Shown piece by piece: positions 42,428-50,944 of a stretch of 64,000 bases of DNA (position 1 is its first letter; the number at the start of each line of letters is the position of its first letter). Location: assembly GCF_016811915.1 (NCBI RefSeq), contig NZ_CP069127.1, positions 4,005,001 to 4,069,000 of the forward strand, given 5' to 3'. The translations under genes were made by a program, and so were the position numbers. The notes under the pieces were generated by a model. That model was not told the DNA's origin. It made no database searches and saw nothing but the letters and a program-made list of their open reading frames with translations. Source of the stretch: Brevibacillus choshinensis. GTDB lineage: Bacteria; Bacillota; Bacilli; Brevibacillales; Brevibacillaceae.

Positions 42428-43555
42428 TCATATCGTCACATTCGTCTGTGAATAGCTTTTCTCCATCACCTGCAGGGCTTTCACCACGTCCCAGTTGATC
42501 TCGTACCCAATGCCGGGGCCATCCGGGACTGCGAGAATGCCGGGCTTGGCGAACTCCACTGCTGGCGTGACGATGTCTCGCTCCCAGTAACGGCTGGATG
42601 TCGCGGTATCTCCCGGGATGGTGAAGTTGGGCAGCGACGTGATCGCGATGTTGTGCGCGCGGCCAACCCCGCTCTCAAACATCCCTCCGCACCAGACCGG
42701 CACATCATGAGCGAGACAGAGATCGTGGATTTTCTTCGCTTCCGTAAGGCCGCCCACTCGCCCCACTTTGATGTTGATGATCTTGCAGCTGCCCAGCTCA
42801 ATGGCGCGCCTAGCATCTTCAAAGGTATGGATGCTCTCATCGAGGCAAATCGGGGTTTTCATCTGGTGCTGCAGGCGGGCGTGATCGACGATATCATCGT
42901 GCGCCAGCGGCTGCTCGATCATGATCAGATTGTAGTCGTCCAGCTCCTTGATCAAATCGAGCTGATCGAGGGAATAAGCGGAATTGGCATCAGCCATCAA
43001 AGGCAACGAATCGCCGAAGCGCTTGCGTAAGCCTTCAATCAGGGCAATGTCAAAGCCTGGCTTGATCTTCACCTTGATTTTCTTGTAGCCATCCGCCACG
43101 AAGCCTTCTACCTTGGCAACAACTGCATCCACAGACTTCTCGATCCCGACGCTTACGCCCACCTCGATCTCTTGGCGTGTCCCGCCCAATGCCCTCGCCA
43201 GTGAGATTCCTTTCTGCTTGGCATGCAAATCCCACACTGCGCTCTCCAATGCGGATTTCGCCATTTGATTTCGGCGAATGGGGGAAAAAAGGCGGGCCAC
43301 GTCCTCAGGGGACTCGATGGTGCCGCTCAGCAGTTTGGGGATCAGAAAGGTTTCCAGCATGTACAGAACCGTTTCTGTCGTTTCTTCATTATAGAAAGGA
43401 GTAGGCATGGCTACGCTTTCCCCGTATCCCACTGCTCCTTCGCTGTGCACGCTGACCAGCAGAAAGTCTCGCTTTGTCTGCTGTCCAATGCTTGCCTCAA
43501 ACGCTTCCTTCAGCGGCAGGTGCAATCGCTTGATCTCGACTTTTTCGATTTTCAT
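42428..43555 (-). CDS. N-acylamino acid / N-succinylamino acid racemase (OSBS/NSAR family, enolase superfamily)
   Basis: 375 residues. The catalytic pair is K161-V-K163 in KKIKVKIKPG; metal ligands D189 (MADAN), E214 (IEQP), D239 (CLDES); the second Lys is K263 in NIKVGRVGG. VPVWCGGMFESGVGRAHN and TIPGDTATSSRYWERDI are signature stretches of the o-succinylbenzoate synthase / N-acylamino acid racemase branch rather than of Ala-Glu epimerases. With no menaquinone genes around and a COG3375 GNAT next to it, racemisation of N-succinyl amino acids is most likely. ATG 43555 overlaps the ATPase stop (ATGA). Confidence 0.88.
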   Translation of the reverse strand: MKIEKVEIKRLHLPLKEAFEASIGQQTKRDFLLVSVHSEGAVGYGESVAMPTPFYNEETTETVLYMLETFLIPKLLSGTIESPEDVARLFSPIRRNQMAKSALESAVWDLHAKQKGISLARALGGTRQEIEVGVSVGIEKSVDAVVAKVEGFVADGYKKIKVKIKPGFDIALIEGLRKRFGDSLPLMADANSAYSLDQLDLIKELDDYNLIMIEQPLAHDDIVDHARLQHQMKTPICLDESIHTFEDARRAIELGSCKIINIKVGRVGGLTEAKKIHDLCLAHDVPVWCGGMFESGVGRAHNIAITSLPNFTIPGDTATSSRYWERDIVTPAVEFAKPGILAVPDGPGIGYEINWDVVKALQVMEKSYSQTNVTI

Positions 43556-44547
43556 TGAACGTGGCTCCTCTCGCCTTGCCCGTATAAATGGCAGGCTACG
43601 ACATGATCTTGATCCATGGCAAGCTCAGTGGGCCGCACCGTCTTGCAGATCTCCATCGCATGGCTGCAGCGAGGGTGAAAAGCGCAGCCAACCGGGGGAT
43701 TCGCTGGACTCGGCACATCGCCGCCCAGCACGATCCGCTCCTTCTTTTTATCAGGGTTGGGTACTGGCACGGCTGAAATCAACGCCTGCGTGTAAGGGTG
43801 CAGCGGCCTTTCAAAGAGGCTCTTTTTATCCGCGATCTCTACAATCCGCCCCAAATACATGACCGCGATGCGATCGCTGATATGGCGGATCACTCCTAAA
43901 TCATGGGAGATAAACAAGTAGGTCAATCCCAAATCATCCTGCAGTTCATCGAGCAGATTCAAGATTTGGGCCTGAATCGAGACATCCAGTGCGGACACCG
44001 GCTCATCGGCTACGATCAGCTTGGGCTTGACCGCGATGGCACGGGCGATCCCGATGCGCTGGCGCTGCCCGCCGCTGAATTCATGCGGATAACGGTCAGC
44101 ATGCTGCGGATTCAGTCCGACCAGACGCAGCAGCTCAAGGACGCGTTCCCGCATCGGGCGAGGATCAGCTTGGGAGGCTCCGACAGACAAGGCTTCGGCC
44201 AAAATGGTAGAGACAGTCAGGCGGGGGTTGAGCGATGAATACGGGTCCTGGAAGATGATCTGCATCTGACTGCGCTTGCTCCGCAGCTTGGCTTCCGGCA
44301 TGGAGACGAGATCCTCTCCATCAAATCGGACGGAGCCATCCGTAGGCTTGATCAGCTGCAGGATGCTGCGGCCTGTCGTCGATTTCCCGCAGCCGCTTTC
44401 TCCCACGATCCCCAGCGTCTCTCCCTTCTTCACCCGAAAGGAGACCCCATCCACTGCCTTGACATGACCGGATGTCTGCCCGAAGAGCCCCTTTTTCATC
44501 GGAAAGTAGGTTTTGAGATTCTCCACTACCAGCAGATTCTCGCTCAT
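43552..44547 (-). CDS. Peptide-type ABC transporter ATP-binding protein (DppF/OppF type)
   Basis: 331 residues. Walker [12 protein letters not shown], signature FSGGQRQRIGIARA, Walker B LIVADEPVSALD, C-terminal CAFHPRCSHAMEIC. ATG 44547 overlaps the preceding ATPase stop as ATGA; AAGGAGTTGGCGAT is the SD. Second motor subunit of the D-peptide importer. Confidence 0.93.
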   Translation of the reverse strand: MSENLLVVENLKTYFPMKKGLFGQTSGHVKAVDGVSFRVKKGETLGIVGESGCGKSTTGRSILQLIKPTDGSVRFDGEDLVSMPEAKLRSKRSQMQIIFQDPYSSLNPRLTVSTILAEALSVGASQADPRPMRERVLELLRLVGLNPQHADRYPHEFSGGQRQRIGIARAIAVKPKLIVADEPVSALDVSIQAQILNLLDELQDDLGLTYLFISHDLGVIRHISDRIAVMYLGRIVEIADKKSLFERPLHPYTQALISAVPVPNPDKKKERIVLGGDVPSPANPPVGCAFHPRCSHAMEICKTVRPTELAMDQDHVVACHLYGQGERSHVQ

Positions 44548-45530
44548 ATCGCCAACTCCTTATCCTGATAGACCCAGCATTTGACGGAGTGAGTCCCCGT
44601 CGAGATGACTGGCGGCTTTTCCCTCCTGCATCTCTCTACCGCATGCGTGCAACGGGAGCTGAACGGGCACCCTTCCGTTACCTCACCCAAAATCGGCACA
44701 TTTCCGTCGATCGGCGTCAATCGGTTACTCTCGGTCTCCAGGCTGGGAATGGACTGCAGCAGCCCGACGGTGTACGGGTGCTTGGGATTCGAGAAGATCG
44801 TCCGCACATCCGCTTCCTCCACAATCTCCCCGTAGTACATGACCATGACTCGGTCCGCCATTTCTGCCACCACGCCCAAATCGTGTGTGATCAGCAGAAT
44901 GGCCGTCTTGGCGTTTTGTTTCAAATCGTTCATCAAATCGAGAATTTGTGCCTGAATGGTTACATCCAGCGCGGTCGTCGGTTCGTCGGCGATGAGGAGG
45001 TCCGGCTCGCAAGCCATCGCCATGGCAATCATGACCCGCTGCTTCATCCCGCCCGAGAGCTGATGGGGATATTCGCCTGCGATGCTCTCGGGACGAGGAA
45101 TTCCGACCTTTCGCAGCATCTCGATGGTCTTGGCACGCCGTTCTTGCTTGGTGAGGCCTGTGTGCAATCGGAAGACCTCGTCAATCTGCTTGCCGATCGT
45201 ATGGACGGGGTTCAGCGATGTCATCGGCTCCTGGAAAATCATCGAGATATCACGACCGCGAATCTCGCGCATTTCACGTTCGGGCAAATCATTGAGGACC
45301 TTTTCCTTGAATCGGATACTGCCATCGAGCGATCCCGACTTTTTGGAGATGAGCCCCATGATCGACAGGGAGGTAACGCTTTTGCCGCACCCTGATTCTC
45401 CGACAAGCGCTACCGTTTCCCCTGCCCCGATCTGAAAGCTGACTTGATTCACCGCCGTAAACGTCCCCCTCTCTGTCTTCAGCTTCAGAGAGAGCCGTTC
45501 GATACTAAGCACGGTCTCGTTTTGCTTCAT
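44544..45530 (-). CDS. Peptide-type ABC transporter ATP-binding protein (DppD/OppD type)
   Basis: 328 residues. Walker [12 protein letters not shown], signature [17 protein letters not shown], Walker [14 protein letters not shown]-terminal [18 protein letters not shown] 45530 follows ATAGGGGGCTACACG, 29 bases after the serine hydrolase stop. First motor subunit of the importer. Confidence 0.93.
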   Translation of the reverse strand: MKQNETVLSIERLSLKLKTERGTFTAVNQVSFQIGAGETVALVGESGCGKSVTSLSIMGLISKKSGSLDGSIRFKEKVLNDLPEREMREIRGRDISMIFQEPMTSLNPVHTIGKQIDEVFRLHTGLTKQERRAKTIEMLRKVGIPRPESIAGEYPHQLSGGMKQRVMIAMAMACEPDLLIADEPTTALDVTIQAQILDLMNDLKQNAKTAILLITHDLGVVAEMADRVMVMYYGEIVEEADVRTIFSNPKHPYTVGLLQSIPSLETESNRLTPIDGNVPILGEVTEGCPFSSRCTHAVERCRREKPPVISTGTHSVKCWVYQDKELAI

Positions 45531-45559
45531 CGTGTAGCCCCCTATCCTGCGATGATCCG

Positions 45560-46450
45560 TTACTCGTTTCCGATAAAATGCTCATACGCGGTCTGCGTCA
45601 AACTGGCAATCATGCGCTCGCCCTCTTTCGTCGATGCGTTTCCGGTTGAGAAGACGGCGATGGTAAAGGCGCCTTTTCCCTCCGGAAGATAAACGATGCC
45701 CACATCGTTGACGACACTCCCGATGGTTCCCGACTTGCAGGCGATGATCGTCTTATCCGGCAGCAAATACGGAATGCGATTGCGCAGCTGCTGCCGCTTC
45801 ATGATATCGAGGATCCCGTCGCAGACTTCCTGGGACACCAATTGCCCTGTGGCGATCAGCTCCAGCAGCTTGCCCATGTCTGACGGGCTGGACACGTTGT
45901 TTTCCGGAATCGGCTGAAAGATGACACTGTCCGCATCAATTCCCGTGGTCTGGAATTTTTGCTTCAGCTTGTGAAAGCCCTCCAGCCCTTTTTTCTCGCC
46001 GGCCAATCCCCCGCCGACACTGAGCAGCTCCCAGCAGCTGCTTTTGATGGAGATACGGTCTAGCCCCAGCTCTTTCATAAAGGCATCTACCCGTTCGGTT
46101 CCTACGAGCTCCAGCACTTTATCCGTCCCGAGATTGTCGCTGACGATGATCATCAGCATCGCCAAATCTTTTACCGCTACCTCTGCTCCCGGCAAAAACT
46201 CCTGCAGCACGCCCGATCCGGGTACCAAGTCATCCTCGGTCAGGCGGATGCGCTCCGCAAGGCTCAGCCTTCCTTCATGGACATCCCGGAACAAGGTCGC
46301 AAGGATCGGTACCTTGAACGTGCTCGCCATCTGGAAATAGTGATCCCCGTTGATGAGCGCTTCCTCCTGTGTCTCCAGGTGCTTGACTGCCACCCCGAAC
46401 GTCGCATTCGTTTCCGACAGCACTGCCTCCAGCTTTTTCTGCAAACTCAT
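45560..46450 (-). CDS. Class A beta-lactamase-like serine hydrolase without signal peptide
   Basis: 296 residues from ATG 46450 (AAAGGGG seven bases upstream; the ATG two codons earlier is too close). STFK is the SxxK motif near 45; SDN the second motif near 110; KSGTIG the KTG-like third motif near 218. The class A Omega-loop Glu is not obvious from reading. No signal peptide, so it acts in the cytosol and is unlikely to give beta-lactam resistance; a D-amino acid amidase or peptidase role within the importer operon is inferred. It sits between permease and ATPase genes. Confidence 0.82.
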   Translation of the reverse strand: MSLQKKLEAVLSETNATFGVAVKHLETQEEALINGDHYFQMASTFKVPILATLFRDVHEGRLSLAERIRLTEDDLVPGSGVLQEFLPGAEVAVKDLAMLMIIVSDNLGTDKVLELVGTERVDAFMKELGLDRISIKSSCWELLSVGGGLAGEKKGLEGFHKLKQKFQTTGIDADSVIFQPIPENNVSSPSDMGKLLELIATGQLVSQEVCDGILDIMKRQQLRNRIPYLLPDKTIIACKSGTIGSVVNDVGIVYLPEGKGAFTIAVFSTGNASTKEGERMIASLTQTAYEHFIGNE

Positions 46451-46480
46451 GTGCATGCCCCTTTCGCAATGAAACCCGAT

Positions 46481-47392
46481 TTATTTTGGATCAAGCGCAT
46501 CGCGCAACCCGTCGCCCAAAAGATTGAAGCCGAGTACCACCAGCATGATCGCCATCCCGGGGAATATGGACATCCACCACGCCTGCCCCAGAAAGGCTTT
46601 GCCCACGTACACCATCGCACCCCACTCCGGAACTGGAGGCTGCGCTCCCAAGCCGAGGAAGCTGAGTGCCGCCGCCGCGAGAATGCTGCTGCCGAACTGC
46701 ACCGTCATCAGGACGATGATGGGAGACAAAATATTAGGCAAAATGTGCTTCGCCAAAATCACCGCATCGCTGATTCCCAGCGCCCGCACCGCTTCGATGT
46801 ACTCCTTTTCCCGAATCGAGAGAACAGAAGCACGTACGATCCGGACATAGGAAGGAATCACCGCGATGACGATCGCAATCATGGCATTCGTCAGCCCCGG
46901 CCCCAGTACCGCGATGATCGCGATGGCGAGCAAAAGCGCAGGCAGCGCGAGCAGGATGTCCATCACCTGCATGATGTAGATTTCGAGTCGACGGTAGTAT
47001 CCCGCGATGATTCCCAAAGTCACCCCAATCGCAGATGCGATCGTGACCGTGATCAAGCCTGTCAGTAGCGAGATCCTGCCTCCATGCAGCAGGCGGGAAA
47101 AAATATCGCGGCCAAAATCATCCGTCCCCAGCAGGTGCTTGGCCCCAGGTCCCATCATCCGGTCCTTGAAGTTCATCTGATCGATCGGATACGGCGCGAT
47201 CCATGGTGCCAAGACGCAGCCGACGGTAAATATCAAGAGAATCACGGCGCCTGCCATCGCGGTCTTGTTTCGAAGCAGCCGTTTGATCACCTGTGACCAG
47301 TAGGACGGCGATGGAGCAATCTGAGGTTCCACTGCTCGCACGGGAGGGTGCGTCTCATGCCCTACTTCTAGTTGGCTCAAGTTTCCACTCAC
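46481..47392 (-). CDS. Peptide-type ABC transporter permease (DppC type)
   Basis: About 303 residues from GTG 47392 (AAGGAGTGAGGAAC in front; another GTG three codons earlier sits within the SD). MAGAVILLIFTVGCVLAPWI and APYPIDQMNFKD, then TDDFGRDIFSRLLHGGRISL, and the EAA-type loop IREKEYIEAVRALGISDAV are the DppC pattern. The gene is 15 bases downstream of its partner permease gene. Confidence 0.92.
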   Translation of the reverse strand: MSGNLSQLEVGHETHPPVRAVEPQIAPSPSYWSQVIKRLLRNKTAMAGAVILLIFTVGCVLAPWIAPYPIDQMNFKDRMMGPGAKHLLGTDDFGRDIFSRLLHGGRISLLTGLITVTIASAIGVTLGIIAGYYRRLEIYIMQVMDILLALPALLLAIAIIAVLGPGLTNAMIAIVIAVIPSYVRIVRASVLSIREKEYIEAVRALGISDAVILAKHILPNILSPIIVLMTVQFGSSILAAAALSFLGLGAQPPVPEWGAMVYVGKAFLGQAWWMSIFPGMAIMLVVLGFNLLGDGLRDALDPK

Positions 47393-47407
47393 GTTCCTCA
47401 CTCCTTC

Positions 47408-48328
47408 CTACTCGTATTTAATCCGTGGATCAAACCAGCTGTACAGCAGGTCGACGATCAGGTTGGTGATGGCAAACAGAAAAGCGATAAAGAAAACAAG
47501 TCCCTGGATCGTAGGCAGATCCCGTTTGCCGATCGCTTCGATCGCCAGGCTGCCGAGGCCTTGCAGGGAAAAGATCGTTTCAGTCACGACGGCGCCAGCC
47601 AAAAGCGCGCCAAACTCCAGACCGATCAGCGTGATGACGGGGATGATGGCGTTTTGCAGGCCATGCCTCAGAATCACCCACTGCCGGGGTGCCCCTTTCG
47701 CCTGAGCTGTCCGCATGTAATCCTGCTTGATCACATCCAGCATGCTGGAGCGTGTCATCCGGGCAATCATCCCAGCCTCTCCCAAAGCAAGTGTCACCGC
47801 TGGCAAAACGAGCGAGAAGAAGCCGTCGTAGCCGGAAATCGGGAAGATCGGCAGCCTGTAGGCAAAAATCCAGATGAGAAACAGGGCGATCCAAAAGCCG
47901 GGAGCAGAAATCCCGATCAGCGAGAAAAAAACCACGACCCGATCCACCCAGGTATTTTGCTTTACGGCTGAGATCACGCCGACGATCACCCCGATGATCG
48001 TGGCCAAAACGACACTGTACAAGGCCAATTGGAAAGTAATCGGGAAACGGTCCACAATTTCCTGCCAGACGGTATAGCCCGTTATGTAGGAGGTGCCCAG
48101 ATCGCCCTGCAGGAGCCTTCCCAAAAAGCTGAAGTATTGCATAATCAACGGCTTGTCGAGTCCAAGCTGTGCGTTCAGTGCAGCGATCGCCTCATCCGTG
48201 GGGTAATCCCCGAGCAGATACTGCACGGGGTCCCCTGGAATCAAATGCACCAGCAGAAAGATGAGGATGGTGACGCCGAGTAGCGTCCCCAAGAGCGACA
48301 GCAATCTTCGGAAAAGGTATCGTTGCAA
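47408..48328 (-). CDS. Peptide-type ABC transporter permease (DppB type)
   Basis: 306 residues from TTG 48328, eight bases after AAAGGGAGG and 19 bases beyond the binding-protein stop; the longer ATG frame would overlap that gene by 71 bases. LQRYLFRRLLSLLGTLLGVT starts the first membrane segment; LIPGDPVQYLLGDYPTDEAI and MLDVIKQDYMRTAQAKGAPR are typical. Forms the channel with the DppC-type permease. Confidence 0.92.
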   Translation of the reverse strand: MQRYLFRRLLSLLGTLLGVTILIFLLVHLIPGDPVQYLLGDYPTDEAIAALNAQLGLDKPLIMQYFSFLGRLLQGDLGTSYITGYTVWQEIVDRFPITFQLALYSVVLATIIGVIVGVISAVKQNTWVDRVVVFFSLIGISAPGFWIALFLIWIFAYRLPIFPISGYDGFFSLVLPAVTLALGEAGMIARMTRSSMLDVIKQDYMRTAQAKGAPRQWVILRHGLQNAIIPVITLIGLEFGALLAGAVVTETIFSLQGLGSLAIEAIGKRDLPTIQGLVFFIAFLFAITNLIVDLLYSWFDPRIKYE

Positions 48329-48347
48329 ACGCCCCACCTCCCTTTCG

Positions 48348-49988
48348 TTATTTGGTAATGCGGATGTCCGCAAACGGAATGTCGCCAGTGAATGGGTTGA
48401 GCTTGTAACCTTCGACATTGCGTGTCGCCGTTACGGATTCGCTGGAGTAGAGCGGCACCCATGGCGCATCGTTTACGAGAATCTCCTGCGCTTCCTCGTA
48501 CACTTTCATGCGCTCTTCCTCGTTCATTGTCGTGCGTCCTTTGGCGAGCAGCTCATCGACTTTCGGATTCGAATAGTGCACGCGCTTGGAGTTGTCGGTC
48601 TGCATCAACAGGTACAAAATATCCGGGTCATTCAAGCCAAAGTAAAGGAGGAACAGCTCATGGTTTCCTTTGATGGCGCGATCCTTGACTGTCGCTACAT
48701 CCGTCACGGCGATCTTGATGTCGACTCCAATCTCTTTCAGCTGGCTTTGCAGGATTTGTGCGACACGCTGGAGTGCTGGGTCATCGGATAGGAGCAGTTC
48801 AAACGAGAGTGGTTTTCCGCCTTTATCCGCGATTCCATCGCCATTGCTGTCGGTGTAGCCCGCTTCAGCCAAAAGCTGCTTTGCTTTGTCCACATTGTGG
48901 CCGTACATGTCCTTGGCCATGTTTTCGATCTTTTCACTGTATCCGGGAATGGTCGGAGGGAGTGGGCCGAAGATCGGCTTGGCGAATCCAGACAGCGCGA
49001 ACTGCACGATCGGCTCGCGATCTACTCCCATCGCGATGGCTTGCTTGATTCGGACGTCTTTGAAAATCTCTTTCTGGTTGTTAAAGCCCAAGTACTTCAT
49101 GCCTTGTTCCATGCTGGTCTCGATTTTGGTTCCGGGAATGGCCTTCAGCTCTTCCACATATGTGCTCGGCACCTCTTGCAGGATGTTGATGGTCCCTTTT
49201 TTAAACTCGAGGATGCGCGTGTCGTCATCCTTCAGGAAGCGGAAGACGAGCTTATCGACATGAGGAGCTCCCTGGTTCTCTGCGTATGGCATTGCCCATT
49301 TGTAATCCGGGTTTTTGACATAGGTCACGGATGCTCCGCGCTTGACCTCTGGATGCATGAAAGGCCCTGTCGCGAGGGGCGCTTCCCCGAATTGCTCGCC
49401 TTTTTCCTTTAGGCGCTGGGGATCGAAAGGAGAGAGGAACGTTCCCACCAGCATGTTGGCGAATGGGGCAAACGGCTCTTTGAAATACACCTTCACCGTG
49501 TTGGCATCTGCCGCCTCGATCTTTTCAATCGGGCCAGCGAGATCCTTGTTTGGCGAAATGGCTGCAAAGCGCTCGATTGATGCTTTCACCGACTCCGCCG
49601 TCAATGGGGCTCCGGATTGGAACTTCACGTCTTTGCGCAGCACCAGCGTCCAGACTTTTCCGTCATCCGAGACCTGCCAGGATTCCGCCAAATGCGGGAC
49701 CAGCTTTCCTTGCATATCGCGGGTCAGGATCGAATCGTACGGCTGGCTGTTGGCATTGTCCAGCCACGTCGTCTTTTGCGGGTCCAGTGTATCCGGCTCG
49801 ACAGGTGCAGCTACGACGAGTGTCCCACCCGCTGTCGCAGTCTGTGGAGCTGTATTCGAGTTCGTGTTGGTGCCAGCGCCGGTACCTGTGCCTGTCGAGC
49901 TGGTGCCTGTGGTCGACGAACATGCAGCCAGCAGCAAGGTCACACTGAGCCCGATCGTCGCCAAGCTCGTATAACGTCTCTTCTTCAT
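48348..49988 (-). CDS. Peptide-binding lipoprotein of the D-peptide importer (SBP_bac_5)
   Basis: 546 residues from ATG 49988 (AGGGGG nine bases upstream). Signal peptide with lipobox LLAACS, followed by a Ser/Thr/Gly-rich linker of about 40 residues. WQVSDDGKVWTLVLRKDVKF, KQAIAMGVDREPIVQFALSG and DPDILYLLMQ are usual for DppA-type proteins. Specificity unknown; the operon partners suggest muropeptide-like or other D-residue peptides. Confidence 0.92.
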   Translation of the reverse strand: MKKRRYTSLATIGLSVTLLLAACSSTTGTSSTGTGTGAGTNTNSNTAPQTATAGGTLVVAAPVEPDTLDPQKTTWLDNANSQPYDSILTRDMQGKLVPHLAESWQVSDDGKVWTLVLRKDVKFQSGAPLTAESVKASIERFAAISPNKDLAGPIEKIEAADANTVKVYFKEPFAPFANMLVGTFLSPFDPQRLKEKGEQFGEAPLATGPFMHPEVKRGASVTYVKNPDYKWAMPYAENQGAPHVDKLVFRFLKDDDTRILEFKKGTINILQEVPSTYVEELKAIPGTKIETSMEQGMKYLGFNNQKEIFKDVRIKQAIAMGVDREPIVQFALSGFAKPIFGPLPPTIPGYSEKIENMAKDMYGHNVDKAKQLLAEAGYTDSNGDGIADKGGKPLSFELLLSDDPALQRVAQILQSQLKEIGVDIKIAVTDVATVKDRAIKGNHELFLLYFGLNDPDILYLLMQTDNSKRVHYSNPKVDELLAKGRTTMNEEERMKVYEEAQEILVNDAPWVPLYSSESVTATRNVEGYKLNPFTGDIPFADIRITK

Positions 49989-50010
49989 GAACATTTCCCC
50001 CTCGGATGAT

Positions 50011-50880
50011 TTACTGACTTTCCTGGACGAACGGATAAAATTGCTCGCTTGTCTGGTCGTACCGCTTGATGCGTTTTTTCACCCGCTCCCGATCCGCCTG
50101 GGACACCCCGCTCACCACCGCATTCAGCAGCGTAAAGATCGATGACATTCCGCGGAGCGTAGCGGGCGGCGGCGTGGTTACCTTGAGCAGCACATCTGCC
50201 AAAGGCCCGAGCGGACAAAGCTCATGATCCGTGACAACCAGAATCTTGCCTCCCTGATCCTTGACCGCATTGGCAAATGACAAGGTATCCTGCAAATAGC
50301 GTGGAAAAACGAGAGCGATGAGGAGCCAGTCTCTGTTTATTTCCGAAATCAACTGATTGCCATCGTCCAGCTGCCCCCGGTACAGATGCGTATCCCCCTT
50401 GATGATATTGAGCGCAAAGGATAGCCAGTAGGCAGGGGCAAAGCTCGTGCGGCCGCCCACCACAATGATCTTTTTGGCCTTCACGATGCTTTGGACCGCC
50501 TGATCAAACAGGTGACGGTCAAGCCCGATCAACGTCTTTTGGATAAAAGACACGTCCTGCTCCATGGTAAAGGAAATCACGTCATCGCTATCGTTGTACT
50601 CATAGGTCGCGTCATGATAGGTCTGTACCAAACTCTCACGGATGACCGGAAACAACAGCATTTGCCGAAGCTCGTTCTGAAGCTCGGTAAATCCGGAATA
50701 GCCCAGGGAGTAGCAGAGGCGAATCACGGTCGTTTCACTTGTCCCACTGTAGGCGCCAATCACTTTCGCTGGATGGAGAGCCACCTGATTCGGTTCATCG
50801 AGAATGTACCTTGCTACCAATTTTTGCTGGTTCGTCAACTGCTCATATGATTTGCGAATGCGCTCGTGCACGCTCCCCAT
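50011..50880 (-). CDS. RpiR/MurR family transcriptional regulator
   Basis: 289 residues. An N-terminal RpiR helix-turn-helix (VARYILDEPNQVALHPAKVI, then SGTSETTVIRLCYSLGYSGF) and a C-terminal SIS sugar-phosphate domain (KKIIVVGGRTSFAPAYWLSF and ALVFPRYLQDTLSFANAVKD). Relatives sense phospho-sugars, for instance MurNAc-6-phosphate. GAGGGGGGATTTG precedes ATG 50880. As second gene of the operon it is the likely regulator of peptide salvage; a cell-wall sugar signal is inferred only. Confidence 0.88.
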   Translation of the reverse strand: MGSVHERIRKSYEQLTNQQKLVARYILDEPNQVALHPAKVIGAYSGTSETTVIRLCYSLGYSGFTELQNELRQMLLFPVIRESLVQTYHDATYEYNDSDDVISFTMEQDVSFIQKTLIGLDRHLFDQAVQSIVKAKKIIVVGGRTSFAPAYWLSFALNIIKGDTHLYRGQLDDGNQLISEINRDWLLIALVFPRYLQDTLSFANAVKDQGGKILVVTDHELCPLGPLADVLLKVTTPPPATLRGMSSIFTLLNAVVSGVSQADRERVKKRIKRYDQTSEQFYPFVQESQ

Positions 50881-50944
50881 CAAATCCCCCCTCTTTATCA
50901 GGTCAAGCCGGTCATGCCGTTTGTTTGCCGATGCTTTTGCTGTG

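Noticed and set aside
42428..43555. o-Succinylbenzoate synthase (menC) of menaquinone synthesis, or L-Ala-D/L-Glu epimerase (ykfB)
   Set aside because: No other men genes are present, and the C-terminal signature (WCGGMFESG, PGDTATSSRYW) is that of the OSBS/NSAR branch and not of Ala-Glu epimerases; the GNAT neighbour favours the racemase role.
45560..46450. Beta-lactamase resistance gene
   Set aside because: It has SxxK, SDN and KSG motifs but no signal peptide and lies between importer genes, so a periplasmic or secreted antibiotic-degrading role is not supported.
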